The notes: a model not told the origin generated them from the sequence alone. DNA of 64,000 bases from JALORV01 sp963702595 (GCA_963702595.1 CAVPDC010000016.1:1-64000); one strand, 5' to 3'; positions 1 through 9,252 are shown, counted from the stretch's first letter. Translations and numbers: made by a program.

Positions 1-207
1 TTGCAGACGATGGTGCAGCGTCTGCTGGCGCTCGACGCACCGCCGCCGACCGATGCGGCCGACGCGCTGGCGTGCGCGATATGCCATGCGCATTCCAGGC
101 GCCTGCAGGTCGCGCTGGCGGGGCCATCGCCACGGTCGACCATCCGTCGTTCAGCGGCGGGCAGCCGGCGCGCCTGGACCGCGCGACTGGCCGGGAGCGC
201 CAAGTGA
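1..207 (+). CDS. ruvC: Holliday junction resolvase RuvC, C-terminal end (gene cut by window start)
   Basis: This is the last 68 codons of RuvC, the nuclease that cuts Holliday junctions held by RuvAB. The visible part begins at the family's QTMVQRLL segment and continues to DAADALACAICHAH. The two aspartates of that D-A-A-D motif are active-site residues of the RNase H-like fold in known RuvC proteins. After the conserved part comes a basic tail of about 35 residues that I cannot match to the family core. The stop overlaps the GTG start of ruvA (GTGA), so the two are translationally coupled. The true start lies outside the window. Confidence 0.88.
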   Translation: MQTMVQRLLALDAPPPTDAADALACAICHAHSRRLQVALAGPSPRSTIRRSAAGSRRAWTARLAGSAK

Positions 208-779
208 TCGGCCGCCTGGCCGGGGTGCTGATCGACAAGTCTCCGCCGACGGTTGTGGTCGACGTCAACGGCATCGGCTACGAGGTGGATGTGCCGATGA
301 GCACGTTTTATCAGTTGCCGGCGGTCTCGGAGCGCGTGGCTTTGTTGACGCATTTCGTGGTGCGCGAAGACGCGCAGCAGCTGTACGGCTTTCTCACTTC
401 CGCGGAGCGCGGCGCTTTTCGCGAGCTGATCAGGATCTCCGGCGTCGGCGCGCGCACCGCACTGTCCGTGCTCTCCGGCCTGTCGGTCGCGGAGCTCGCA
501 GAGGCCGTCACGCGGCAGGACGGCGCGCGACTCACCCGCATTCCGGGCATCGGCAAGAAGACGGCCGAGCGACTGCTGCTGGAACTGAAGGGCCGGCTGG
601 GCGCGGACCTGGGCACGGCCGTGTCCGTGGCCGGTGAAGCCACCGCCGATGTCGTCCACGCACTGTTGGCGCTCGGCTACAACGAGCGCGAAGCGACGGG
701 GGCCGTGCGCCAGTTGCCCTCCGGCACGAGCGTGTCGGACGGCATACGCCTCGCCCTAAAATCGCTGGCGAAGGGCTGA
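204..779 (+). CDS. ruvA: Holliday junction branch migration protein RuvA
   Basis: RuvA binds four-way DNA junctions as a tetramer and loads the RuvB motor. The protein has 191 residues, the usual family length. It starts VIGRLAGVL, which matches the N-terminal OB-fold, and carries two helix-hairpin-helix motifs, ISGVGART (about residue 71) and IPGIGKKTAERLL (about residue 106). The short C-terminal domain that contacts RuvB follows. The GTG start at 204 was chosen because it gives the family N-terminus and overlaps the ruvC stop; the frame stays open upstream without family similarity. ruvB follows after 18 bases. Confidence 0.95.
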   Translation: MIGRLAGVLIDKSPPTVVVDVNGIGYEVDVPMSTFYQLPAVSERVALLTHFVVREDAQQLYGFLTSAERGAFRELIRISGVGARTALSVLSGLSVAELAEAVTRQDGARLTRIPGIGKKTAERLLLELKGRLGADLGTAVSVAGEATADVVHALLALGYNEREATGAVRQLPSGTSVSDGIRLALKSLAKG

Positions 780-797
780 TCGCCCGCGTCGCCCGCC

Positions 798-1832
798 ATG
801 ACCACCACCGAACGCATCGTCGCTGCCAGTCCATCCTCGCCGAACGAGGAAGCGATCGAGCGCGCATTGCGCCCTTCGACACTCGCCGAGTATGTCGGCC
901 AGCCGAAGGTCCGGGAACAGCTGGGCATTTTCATCGAAGCTGCGCGCAGGCGCGGCGAAGCGCTGGACCACCTGCTGCTCTTCGGCCCGCCCGGCCTCGG
1001 CAAGACAACCCTGGCGCACATCGTCGCGCGCGAGATGGGCGTCAATCTTCGCGTGACCTCGGGCCCGGTCCTCGAGCGGCCCGGAGACCTGGCGGCGCTG
1101 CTGACGAATCTCGAGAAGAACGATGTGCTCTTCATCGACGAAATCCATCGCCTGAGCCCGGTCGTCGAAGAAATCCTTTATCCGGCGCTCGAGGATTTCC
1201 AGATCGACATCATGATCGGCGAAGGACCGGCGGCGCGCTCGATCAAGCTCGACCTCCCGCCCTTCACGCTGGTGGGCGCGACAACACGCGCCGGCATGCT
1301 GACCAATCCGCTGCGCGACCGCTTCGGGATCGTCGCGCGGCTGGAGTTCTACTCGGCCGAGGACCTCACGTCGATCGTCACGCGTTCGGCGCGCCTGCTC
1401 AGCGCGTCGATCACCGGCGAAGGGGCGCAGGAAATTGCGCGCCGCTCGCGCGGCACGCCTCGCGTCGCCAACCGCCTGCTGCGGCGCGTTCGGGATTACG
1501 CGGAAGTGCGCGCCAGCGGAGATATCGACCAGGCCACCGCCGATGCGGCACTCGCGATGCTCGAAGTCGACCGGCTCGGACTCGACCTGATGGACCGCAA
1601 GCTCCTGATGGCGGTCATCGAGCGCTTCGCCGGAGGCCCGGTGGGAATCGAGAGCCTGGCCGCCGCCGTCGGCGAAGAGCGTGAGACGCTCGAGGACGTC
1701 GTGGAGCCTTACTTAATACAACAGGGCATGCTGCAACGAACCCCGCGCGGCCGCGTGGCGGCAATCGCAGCCTACCGCCACTTCGGTCAGGTCGAACCCG
1801 GCGCTGCGGGCAGCGTAGGCGACCTACTCTAG
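798..1832 (+). CDS. ruvB: Holliday junction branch migration ATPase RuvB
   Basis: RuvB is the hexameric AAA+ motor that pulls DNA through the RuvA-bound junction. The 344-residue protein has Walker A GPPGLGKT at residues 63-70 and Walker B with DEIH at 114-117. It also has the sensor GATTRAGML, and a C-terminal winged-helix region containing GGPVGIESLA. The length is normal and the frame intact. It is the last gene of the ruvCAB operon. In several proteobacteria ruvB is followed by ybgC-tolQRAB; here those genes lie about 17 kb downstream, beyond a block of transport genes. Confidence 0.97.
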   Translation: MTTTERIVAASPSSPNEEAIERALRPSTLAEYVGQPKVREQLGIFIEAARRRGEALDHLLLFGPPGLGKTTLAHIVAREMGVNLRVTSGPVLERPGDLAALLTNLEKNDVLFIDEIHRLSPVVEEILYPALEDFQIDIMIGEGPAARSIKLDLPPFTLVGATTRAGMLTNPLRDRFGIVARLEFYSAEDLTSIVTRSARLLSASITGEGAQEIARRSRGTPRVANRLLRRVRDYAEVRASGDIDQATADAALAMLEVDRLGLDLMDRKLLMAVIERFAGGPVGIESLAAAVGEERETLEDVVEPYLIQQGMLQRTPRGRVAAIAAYRHFGQVEPGAAGSVGDLL

Positions 1833-1911
1833 AGAGGCCTCGGGAAGTCGGGTCCGGACCCTTGCCGAACGAGTCGTACTGCGGCGCGGCGTGCCGCCGG
1901 GCGCCCCGTTT

Positions 1912-1984
1912 GCACTAGAATTGCCGGCTTTGCGAAAGCGGCAGCAGGCGGCATTAGAATCGCCGGTTTTTCGCGAAAGCCGCC
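1912..1984. repeat. Two imperfect direct repeats with short stem-loops upstream of tonB
   Basis: Two similar units lie head to tail at about 1912-1942 and 1951-1984. Both share the pattern AGAAT, a pyrimidine, GCCGG, a T-rich stretch and CGAAAGC. The first contains the hairpin GCTTT-GCG-AAAGC, the second the palindrome TTTCGCGAAA. Each carries a TAGAAT hexamer that could serve as a -10 element (1916-1921 and 1955-1960), but I see no good -35 at the right distance. The second unit ends just before the GAGGAGG ribosome-binding site of tonB. Confidence 0.5.
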
Positions 1985-1997
1985 ACGAGGAGGCGAC

Positions 1998-2639
1998 ATG
2001 GACTTCGCACGGCAGCAGCGCAATCCGACCCGACACCTGATGGGCATCACAGGCGTCGTGCTGCTGCACGTCCTCGTCATCTACGCGCTCGTCAGCGGTC
2101 TGGCCCGCACGGTCGTCGAGGTGGTGAAGGGGCCGATCGACGTCAAGGTCATCGAGGAAGTGGTGAAGAAGCCCCCTCCGCCGCCCGAGGTCGTTCCACC
2201 CCCGCCGAAAGTGGCGGCGCCTCCCCCGCCATTCATTCCGCCGCCGGAAATCAACGTCGCTCCGCCGCCCAATCCGGCGCCGACGATCTCCGCCGTGACG
2301 CAGGAGGCGCCTCTCGGTCCGCAGGCTCCGGTGATCCAGAAGCCGGTCGAGGCCGCACCGCAGCCCGCGGTGCGCAGCGCGCGCGTCGCGTGCCCCAACT
2401 ATGTCGAGGTGATGTCTTCGATCACCTACCCGCGCGAAGCGCTGCGCGAAAACCTGGAAGGCGAAGTCGTCATCGAGTTCACCGTGACGGCCAGCGGCCA
2501 GGTCAAGGATCCTGTTATCAAGTCGTCGACCAACCGGGTTTTCAATCGCGCGTCGATGGCGGTCGTAGACAGGCTGTCTTGCCAGGGACAAGGGCAGGAT
2601 GTCAGGGTGCAAGCCCCTATCGGTTTTAAACTTCGTTGA
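1998..2639 (+). CDS. tonB: Energy transducer TonB
   Basis: TonB carries proton-motive energy from the inner membrane to outer-membrane receptors. The 213-residue protein shows a short cytoplasmic head and a membrane segment at about residues 16-36. A very proline-rich periplasmic stretch follows at about 56-96 (runs such as KKPPPPPEVVPPPP), then a C-terminal TonB domain with YPREAL and GEVVIEFTV. A strong Shine-Dalgarno (GAGGAGG) precedes the ATG. exbB, exbD1, exbD2 and a TPR gene follow in the same direction, so this is the transducer of a complete motor cluster. The two TonB-dependent receptors nearby are likely clients (inference). Confidence 0.9.
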   Translation: MDFARQQRNPTRHLMGITGVVLLHVLVIYALVSGLARTVVEVVKGPIDVKVIEEVVKKPPPPPEVVPPPPKVAAPPPPFIPPPEINVAPPPNPAPTISAVTQEAPLGPQAPVIQKPVEAAPQPAVRSARVACPNYVEVMSSITYPREALRENLEGEVVIEFTVTASGQVKDPVIKSSTNRVFNRASMAVVDRLSCQGQGQDVRVQAPIGFKLR

Positions 2640-2733
2640 CAGGCGGGGGCGAGGCACACAGGACCATGGCGCTACAGCGCCGCAGGGCCCTCCGTTTTTT
2701 GCGACGCCCCATCTTCCACCAGGAGATTTAGCA

Positions 2734-3607
2734 ATGATCACGTTTTTCCGCCGCCATGCGGCCACCTTGGCGGTCATCCTGACCGTTGCTGGATTCGCAA
2801 CCCCCGCGGTCGTCGTGGCGCAGGATGCACCGAAAGCCGCCGCTGAGGCGCCTGCGGCGGCGCCCGCTGCCCCGGCGGCCACCGCGCCGGCTCCGGCCCC
2901 GGTGCCGACGATCACCAAAGAGACCATCGAGAATCCCTACGGTCTCGAAGCGCTCTGGCGCCAGGGCGACTTCGTCTCCAAGGGCACGCTGATCATCCTG
3001 GTGATCATGTCGATGGGCAGCTGGTACATCATCTTCGTGAAGCTCTGGGAGCAGTTCAAGCTGATGCGCGAAGGCCGCGAGATGGCCAAGTCCTTCTGGA
3101 AGTCGCCCTCGCTGAAGGACGGCGCCAAGAAGCTCAAGGAGCGGCAGCGCATTCCGCTTCATCGCCGAAACCGGACTGGAAGCCAATGAGCATCACGAAG
3201 GCGCGCTGACCGAGAACATCGACCTCAATACCTGGGTCACGATGTCGGTCCAGCGTGCGGTGGACACGGTGCAGAGCCGCATGCAGGACGGACTCGCGTT
3301 CCTGGCGACGGTCGGATCCACGGCGCCGTTCGTGGGCCTGTTCGGCACGGTGTGGGGCATCTATCACGCGCTGACGGCCATCGGCATCGCCGGCCAGGCG
3401 TCGATCGACAAGGTCGCCGGTCCGGTCGGCGAGGCGCTGATCATGACCGCGATCGGTCTGGCCGTCGCCGTGCCTGCCGTCATGGGATACAACTGGCTGG
3501 TTCGCCGCAACAAGACGGCGATGGAGACGGTGCGCACGTTCGGCGCCGACCTGCACGCCGTCCTGCTGGGTCGCAAGGTCGAACTCAAGGGCGCTCCCGC
3601 ACGCTAA
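2734..3607 (+). CDS. exbB: ExbB/TolQ-type proton channel subunit (frame broken near 3145)
   Basis: ExbB forms the membrane pentamer of the TonB motor. The first part (frame of 2734) has a cleavable-looking signal sequence ending at about AVVVAQ, an Ala/Pro-rich linker, and a membrane helix (LIILVIMSMGSWYIIFV). The frame then shifts by one base between about 3138 and 3150. Downstream, in the other frame, the protein continues SAFRFIAETGLEANEHHEG and includes the core FVGLFGTVWGIYHALTAI with the last two membrane helices. The span is one base over a multiple of three, equal to about 290 residues once corrected. One extra base near GAGCGGCAGC would explain it; I infer an indel error, not a dead gene. 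RBS AGGAG precedes the ATG. Confidence 0.85.
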
Positions 3608-3631
3608 TCGTCGGTTCGACGGAGGCCAGCC

Positions 3632-4060
3632 ATGGCAATGAATGTCGGGACCGAAGGCGGCGAGGACGAAGCCATATCGACCATCAACACCACGCCGCTG
3701 GTCGACGTGATGCTGGTGCTGCTGATCATCTTCCTGGTCACGATTCCGGTGATCACGCAGTCGATTCCGCTGAAGCTGCCGGAGGAAATCAACGTCCCGC
3801 GGCAGACCAAGCCGGAAAACATCGAGATCGCGGTCACCAAGGACGGCGACGTCTTCTGGGGCCTGCAGCCGGTGCGCGACAACGACGAGCTGTTGCAGCG
3901 GCTGAAGCAGGTGGCGGTACAGCAGCCGCAGCCGGAGGTGCACATCCGGGGCGATCTCTCGGGCCGCTATGAATTCGTCGGGCGTGTCGTGTTCGCGGCC
4001 CAGCGTGCCGGCATCCAGAAGATCGGATTTGTGACCGAACCGCCCGCGCGCGGCGGCTGA
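3632..4060 (+). CDS. exbD: Biopolymer transport protein ExbD (first copy)
   Basis: ExbD sits in the pore of the ExbB pentamer and couples proton flow to TonB. The 142-residue protein has a short N-terminus and one membrane helix, TPLVDVMLVLLIIFLVTIPV, with the essential aspartate at residue 25, the same number as in E. coli ExbD. A periplasmic domain of about 95 residues follows. A GGAGG-type ribosome-binding site lies just upstream and exbB ends 25 bases before. A second, divergent exbD follows immediately. Confidence 0.93.
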   Translation: MAMNVGTEGGEDEAISTINTTPLVDVMLVLLIIFLVTIPVITQSIPLKLPEEINVPRQTKPENIEIAVTKDGDVFWGLQPVRDNDELLQRLKQVAVQQPQPEVHIRGDLSGRYEFVGRVVFAAQRAGIQKIGFVTEPPARGG

Positions 4061-4088
4061 CCGCACCTCGAGCGCAAGGAGTCATGCA

Positions 4089-4520
4089 ATGGCTATGAAT
4101 GTCGGTTCGGGCGGGAGTTCGCAGGATCCGGACGTGATGGTCGAGATCAACACCACGCCGCTGATCGACGTGATGCTGGTGCTGCTGGTGATGCTGATCA
4201 TCACGATCCCGATCCAGCTGCACTCGGTCAACCTCAACATGCCGGTGGGCACTCCGCCGCCGATGACCGAGAAGCCGGTGGTCATCACGGTGGACGTCGA
4301 CTTCGACGGCACGATCTACTGGAACGGCGACATCGTGCCCGACCGCGCCGCCCTCGAGGCACGCCTGAGCGATGCGGCGGCGCAGCCGGTGCAGCCTGAG
4401 GTTCATCTCCGTCCGAACAAACTTGCCGAGTACAAGGATGTCGCGGCGGTCATGGCGTCAGCGCAGCGCCTCGGCGTGACGAAACTCGGGCTCGTAGGCA
4501 ACGAGCAGTTCGTCCGCTGA
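4089..4520 (+). CDS. Biopolymer transport protein ExbD (second copy)
   Basis: This is a second ExbD-type protein of 143 residues directly after the first. It shares the opening MAMNVG and the helix TPLIDVMLVLLVMLIITIPI, with the membrane aspartate at residue 27. The periplasmic half differs clearly (it starts HSVNLNMPVGTPPP), so this is a paralogue and not an assembly duplicate. A tonB-exbB-exbD1-exbD2 arrangement is known from Xanthomonas, where the second exbD has a specialised role. Whether the two copies form a heterodimer here cannot be seen from sequence. Confidence 0.92.
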   Translation: MAMNVGSGGSSQDPDVMVEINTTPLIDVMLVLLVMLIITIPIQLHSVNLNMPVGTPPPMTEKPVVITVDVDFDGTIYWNGDIVPDRAALEARLSDAAAQPVQPEVHLRPNKLAEYKDVAAVMASAQRLGVTKLGLVGNEQFVR

Positions 4521-4528
4521 GAGTGTCG

Positions 4529-5718
4529 ATGAAGCTGTTGACCCGGATTCCTGGTGGCGTTCGCGCTGACGGCCAGCGCCCACCTTGCCTATGCGCAGCT
4601 GCGTCCGGAGGTTGGCAAGCCCCTGCAGCAGGCGGCGGACTATCTCAAGGCCGGCCGCGCCAAGGAGGCGCTGGCGAAAGTGCGCGAGGCCGATGCGGTC
4701 GCCAACAAGACACCCGCCGAGCAGCTGACGGTGGACCGCATGCGCGGGGCCGCGGCGTCGCGCGCAGGCGAGCCGCAGACCGCCATCAAGTCGTTCGAGG
4801 CGGCCATGGCCTCGGGCAAGCTCAGCGCGGCCGAGCAGGCGCAGACGGCCGAGCAACTCGCCCACCTTTACTCGCAGGTCAAGGACTGGAACAAGGCCCG
4901 CGAATGGGCGCAGAAGGCCAAGCAGCTGGGCGGCAACGCGGCGGAGCTCGACAAGTTGCTTGCCTACGTCAATTCGCAGTCGGGAGACTTCGCCGCCATC
5001 GCGCGCGATGCCCAGGCCGCCATCGAGGCGGCGGAGAAGGCCGGGCGCCGCCCTGAAGAGGCAGATCTCCTGCGCCTGTCCGACGCACTGCGCCGAACGC
5101 GGCAACAACGCCGGCCAGTCCGCCGTGCTCGAAAAGCTCGTCAGCAATTATCCGAAGCAGGAATACTGGGCGATCGTGCTCGGCCGCATCCAGAGCAAGC
5201 CGGGCTTCTCGGGCCGCCTTACGTTCGACGTCATGCGGCTCAAGCGCGAGACCAAGACGCTGGAAACGGCCGAAGACTATGTCGAAATGACCCAGCTGGC
5301 GCTGCAGAACGGCCAGGCCGCGGAGGCCAAGGCGGTCATCGATGAAGGCTTTGCCCGCGGCATTGTCGGCAAGGGGGCCGAGGCCGAGCGGCAGAAACGC
5401 CTGCAGGCCCTGGCGGCGCAGAAGGCCGCCGACGCGCCCCGGGACCTCGCCCAGGCCGCAGCCGAGTCTGCGAGCGACGCCAATGCCCTGGTGCGTATCG
5501 GCATGGCCTACACCGGCCTTGGCCAGTACGACAAGGGCATCGCCCTGATCCAGCAGGGCATCGCCAAGGGCGGCCACAAGCATGTCGACGATGCGCGGTT
5601 GCATCTCGGCATCGCTCACCTGCGAGCCGGCAACCGGGCCAAGGCCAACGAGGCATTCCGGGGCGTGAAGGGTTCGGACGGTGCGGCCGATCTGGCACGC
5701 CTCTGGACGCGCGTCTAG
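4529..5718 (+). CDS. Exported TPR-repeat protein of the tonB-exb cluster (two frame breaks)
   Basis: This is a secreted, helix-rich repeat protein of about 395 residues once two one-base shifts (near 4550 and 5090) are corrected. The ATG at 4529 gives MKLLTRI; one base later the frame continues LVAFALTASAHLAYAQ, together a good signal peptide ending A-Y-A. The mature part has TPR-like units such as AADYLKAGRAKEALAKVREA, AHLYSQVKDWNKAREWAQKA and GMAYTGLGQYDKGIALIQQG. It starts nine bases after exbD2, so it is probably cotranscribed. A periplasmic TPR partner of a TonB motor is known for TtpC in Vibrio; the same role here is inference. The same-strand ORF starting at GTG 4523 is only a few codons in the right frame. 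Confidence 0.72.
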
Positions 5719-5837
5719 CGCAAGCAACGCTCCCCCGCCCGGTCGGGGCGGGTAAATCAACTTCCCGGCGACTGCTTTCCACTGCGCTGCCGCCCGCCGG
5801 CAGCGAGGCAAGTGTCGCTGCATCTTCACTGAAGCGA

Positions 5838-6340
5838 AGCGAGGTCGGCGACCATGTCATCGACCGGGTGTGGGTCGAACGGGCCAAAGAGCTGCGTGCC
5901 GACCGCCGTGGCCGGCGCGCGATCAATGGCGCCCGCTGGCTGCTGCTGAAGAATCGCGACAACCTGACCCCTAGCCAGGACATCGAACACGATGAACTGC
6001 TGGCCGCTAACCACAGCCTGTTCGTCGTCTACGTGCTGCGCGACGCCCTGAAGGATCTCTGGCTTTAGGCGCTACCCAGACCTCGCCCCACTCCTCGCGG
6101 CGCAACAGGGCATCGCAATGCCCTGCTCTGAGCCGCATCGGTCCGCTGATGCAGCTTTCCCTCCGGCTGCGCCCCTACGCTGCTGGCATCCCCACGCACG
6201 GCCGCCTCCCGCTCGGCACCAAGCTCATCGAGGGCATCAACAACAAAATCAAGGTGATCAAGCGCATGGCCTACGGCTTGCGCGACGACGCCTACTGCTT
6301 CCTCAAACTCCGCCTCGCCGACCCCGGGGTTGGGCGATGA
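5838..6340 (+). mobile_element. Degenerate ISL3-family transposase remnant
   Basis: Two fragments of a DDE transposase of the ISL3 type lie in different frames. The first (about 5838-6068) reads VIDRVWVERAKELRAD, then ARWLLLKNRDNL, DELLAANHSLFVVYVLRD and stops. The second (about 6200-6340) reads LIEGINNKIKVIKRMAYGLR followed by a short tail, the highly conserved end of the catalytic domain. The N-terminal zinc-finger and HTH portion is absent and the middle is scrambled, so it cannot encode an active enzyme. I could not identify terminal inverted repeats. The 119 bases between the TPR gene and this remnant (5719-5837) show nothing recognisable. Confidence 0.78.
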
Positions 6341-6343
6341 ACC

Positions 6344-6373
6344 AAAAAAAGGGCCCGCCGAAGCGGGCCCTTT
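6344..6373 (-). terminator. Rho-independent terminator of the first TonB-dependent receptor
   Basis: A perfect hairpin, GGGCCCGC / loop CGAA / GCGGGCCC (6351-6370), extended by A-T pairs, is followed on the minus strand by seven T residues (6350-6344). It lies 20 bases past the receptor stop codon. It is the clearest intrinsic terminator in the window. Confidence 0.9.
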
Positions 6374-6393
6374 CAGTTTGCTGCGAGTTGCGC

Positions 6394-9136
6394 TTATTTG
6401 AACTCGTAGGCAGCGCGCACGAAGAACTGACGACCCAGCGGATTGGTAAAGCGCGGGTCATAGCCGACCTGGAAAGTCAGGCCCTGGTTCGAGAACGACG
6501 CTTTCTCGTCGAACAGGTTCAGCACGCCAGCGGTCAACGTCAGGCCCTTGAAGCCGGTCCAGGTACCCGTCAGGTCCCAGGTCGAGAAGGCACCGACCGT
6601 GTTGGAGTCGTACGGAGGACCGAACTCGGTCGTGTTCTGATCCCAGTACCCGCTCTTCAGGCGGTTGAACAGGTTGACCGACCACGGACCGGTCTGCCAG
6701 CCCGCCATGATCACGTGCTGCCAGCGGAACGCCGGGAAATCGAGTTCCAGCGAGTACTGCCCGAGCGCGTTGTAGTAGGGCCCACCGGTCTCGAGCTGCT
6801 GCTCCCACTTCAGCAAGTAGGAACCCTGCATCGAAAGCGTGAAGTTGCCGTACTCGGTCGCGCCCGAACGCGCCTGGAAGCTCAGGTCGACGCCCTGCGC
6901 CTTGATTGACCCAAGGTTTTGATCCGTCTGCACGATGTAGGCCAGCGCCTGGTCGGTATTGGCCCCGACACAGGTCGAAACCAATGCCGCCCGTTCCGCC
7001 GCAGACAGCTGTCCGCAGCGCACGAAGTAGTTCGCGTACTTGGCAGGGTCGCCGAAGATCGAACCCTCCGGAATGAAGCCCACCGTGTCGTTGATCTTCG
7101 TGTTCCAGTAGTCGGCGCTCACGGAGACGTTTTTCGCGAGGTCGAACACCAGGCCCAACGACCACGAATCCGAAGTCTCCGGCTGCAGTTTCTTGTTGCC
7201 GCCGCCCTGCGTCTGGAACTGCTGTCCGCAGTCGCGTGACGGGTCGGCATTCGCTGCCGGAACCCCGTTCGGGCACAGCACCGGGTCATCGTAGTTGTCG
7301 CCCGTGAATGTGATCGAGTTCGGCGCGTAGATGTTGTACAGCGACGGGGCCCGGAAGCCCTGGTTGTACGAGGCGCGCAGCAACAGGCTGTCCATCGCCT
7401 GCCAGCGCCATGCCACCTTCGGAGACCAGTTGGAGCCGACGTCGCTGTAGTCGTCGTAGCGAATCGCGACGTTGAACTCCATCGTCTTCAGCACCGGAAT
7501 GTTGAGCTCGGCCAGCACTGCGTAGACGTTGCGATCGCCCTTGGCATCCTCGGACAACTCGAGGCCGGAGCTCGCCGCCTGGCGGATCAGCGTGAAGTTG
7601 TTGGTGTAGTTGACCTCCTCCTTGCGGTACTCGCCTCCCACCGCAAGCATCCAGTCGCCGGCGCCCGTCTTGAAGATCGTCGTCTGGCCGTTCAGGTTGA
7701 CACCCCAGATGTTGCCGTCGATCGACTGCATTTCGCCGATAACCTTGCTCGACGCGATATAGCTCGTGCCTTGCGGCGTCTGCGGACCGAACGGGTTCAG
7801 GTACGGCGCACCGTTGAGACCGTTGATGCCGTCAGCGATCCTCGACCGATTGACGTAACCGTCAGTAAAGGTGTTCTTGAGCTCCGAACCCGAGTAATAG
7901 GCCGTCGCGTTGTATGACCAGCCCCAGCCTTCACCGGTGAGGCCGAGCATCGCGCGGTCCGTCGTGTTGTCCAGCTCGCTCTGACGCTTGCCGGCCGGCT
8001 CCATCCGCCAGCCCACCGTGATCGGATTAGCCGTGTTGATCGGCCGGGTGATCGGCGTCGTGCCGTTGCCCGGGTAATAGGGGCTCCCTGGCAACATCGA
8101 CAGGCCGGTCAGCGGCGTCGCTGCGACATTGGTCAGAATGTTGTTGTAGGCGCGGAAATACTCGGCAAACAGCTGATTGTTCGCCCCAAGCTGCACTGTG
8201 CCACGGGCATAGAGCGACCACTGCTCCTGCTCGCCGATCAGGTCGATAGCCTGCGTGTAGTCATAACGGCAGCTGTTGGGCCCGAATACGTCCGGGATGT
8301 AGAGCGAGCGCGGCGGTTGGCAGGCAGGTATCGTCGGGTTCGTTGCAACCGTGCCCTGGCTGTAGTTACCCGGAAACGATGTGCCGCTGGTTTTGGCCTG
8401 GCCCTTGTCGAAGTTGATGCCGGTGCCGGTGTAGTCGCGGTCGGTCGCCTTGAGTTCGTTCTGCCTTTGGTACGTGAAGCCACCGAAGACGTTCCAGCCC
8501 TGCGTGGCAAGCGAGCCGATACCGCCGAGGATGTTGTAAGCGGAACTCTCGCCGCCGCTTTGCTGCGGCCAGGTGCCCTGAGCCGCCACCGAGATGCCCT
8601 GGTATTCCTTGCGCGTGACAACGTTAACCACGCCGGCGATGGCGTCGGTGCCGTAAATGGCCGAGGCGCCGTCTCGCAGCACGTCGATGCGCTCGATCGC
8701 CACGGTCGGAAGTGTATTCACGTCGACCGCAATTCCCGAATACGGGTTGTTGACCACACGCTGGCCGTTGAGAAGCACCAGCGTGCGGGACAGCACCAAG
8801 GCCCCGCAGATCGACGTAAGACGCGCTGCCATTCGTTGTGCCGACCGAACGGCTCGAATTGACGGTTGCCTGGTTCTCAGGAATGAACGACATCGCCTGC
8901 TCGGCCGTCGTTACGCCTGCCTTCCTGAGATCCTCGGCCTCGATACTCGTGACCGGAAGCGCGGTCTCGGCCTGGCTGCGGCGAATCAGCGAGCCGGTGA
9001 TTTCCACGCGGTCCAGCTGTTGTCCGGACACCGGCTGCATCGGCGCTGCCTGCCCGAGTGCGGATGGCGCAAAGCCGACGAGGCCGGCGCTAAAGGCGGC
9101 GCCGACCGCGAGACTTAGTCGCGTCTTTTTCAGCAT
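6394..9136 (-). CDS. TonB-dependent outer-membrane receptor 1 (one frame break near 8788)
   Basis: Outer-membrane beta-barrel with an N-terminal plug, taking up a substrate with TonB energy. The ATG at 9136, six bases after GGAGGA, gives a signal peptide MLKKTRLSLAVGAAFSAGL ending near SALGQ. Then follow LDRVEITGSLIRRSQAE and the plug motifs TLVLLNGQRVVNNPYSG, IERIDVLRDGASAIYGTDAI and AGVVNVVTRKEYQG. The barrel ends LGRQFFVRAAYEFK with a C-terminal aromatic-rich strand. The frame breaks at about 8788, where GTCCCGC should probably be GTCCGC; corrected length is about 913 residues. The substrate is unknown. It has a close paralogue directly upstream and a terminator directly downstream. Confidence 0.88.
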
Positions 9137-9234
9137 GTTGTAGTCCTCCAGTTGATGACCCGAAGCATTTGCCGCTTGGATCGCCTTGGGGCTTACCCGC
9201 AGCAGACCGCCTCGGCGTGCGGGAAGCGTATCGA

Positions 9235-9252
9235 ATGTCATGCACGTGACAT
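9235..9252. promoter_or_regulatory. Inverted repeat ATGTCA-N6-TGACAT upstream of receptor 1
   Basis: A symmetrical 18-base element, ATGTCATGCACGTGACAT, lies about 100 bases upstream of the receptor start. The six-base arms match perfectly around a six-base centre. Such a site is typical of a dimeric repressor or activator operator. The region 9137-9379 otherwise holds only the receptor leader and its GGAGGA ribosome-binding site. No regulator gene is adjacent, so the binding protein is unknown. Confidence 0.42.

Noticed and set aside
1850..1861. Perfect palindrome GGGTCCGGACCC after ruvB
   Set aside because: Without a loop or T tract it cannot be a terminator, and no second copy was seen to suggest an operator.
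3134..4066. 310-codon antisense ORF across exbB and exbD1
   Set aside because: Histidine/arginine-rich shadow of the coding strand; the sense frames are clear ExbB and ExbD.
2734..5718. Programmed ribosomal frameshifting in exbB and the TPR gene
   Set aside because: The junctions lack slippery heptamers and share no motif, and similar breaks occur in many unrelated genes, so indel error explains them better.
6118..6909. Long open frame overlapping the IS remnant and the 3' end of receptor 1 on the opposite strand
   Set aside because: It has no family similarity, is rich in Arg/Gly/Ala, and is the expected shadow of a GC-rich coding strand.
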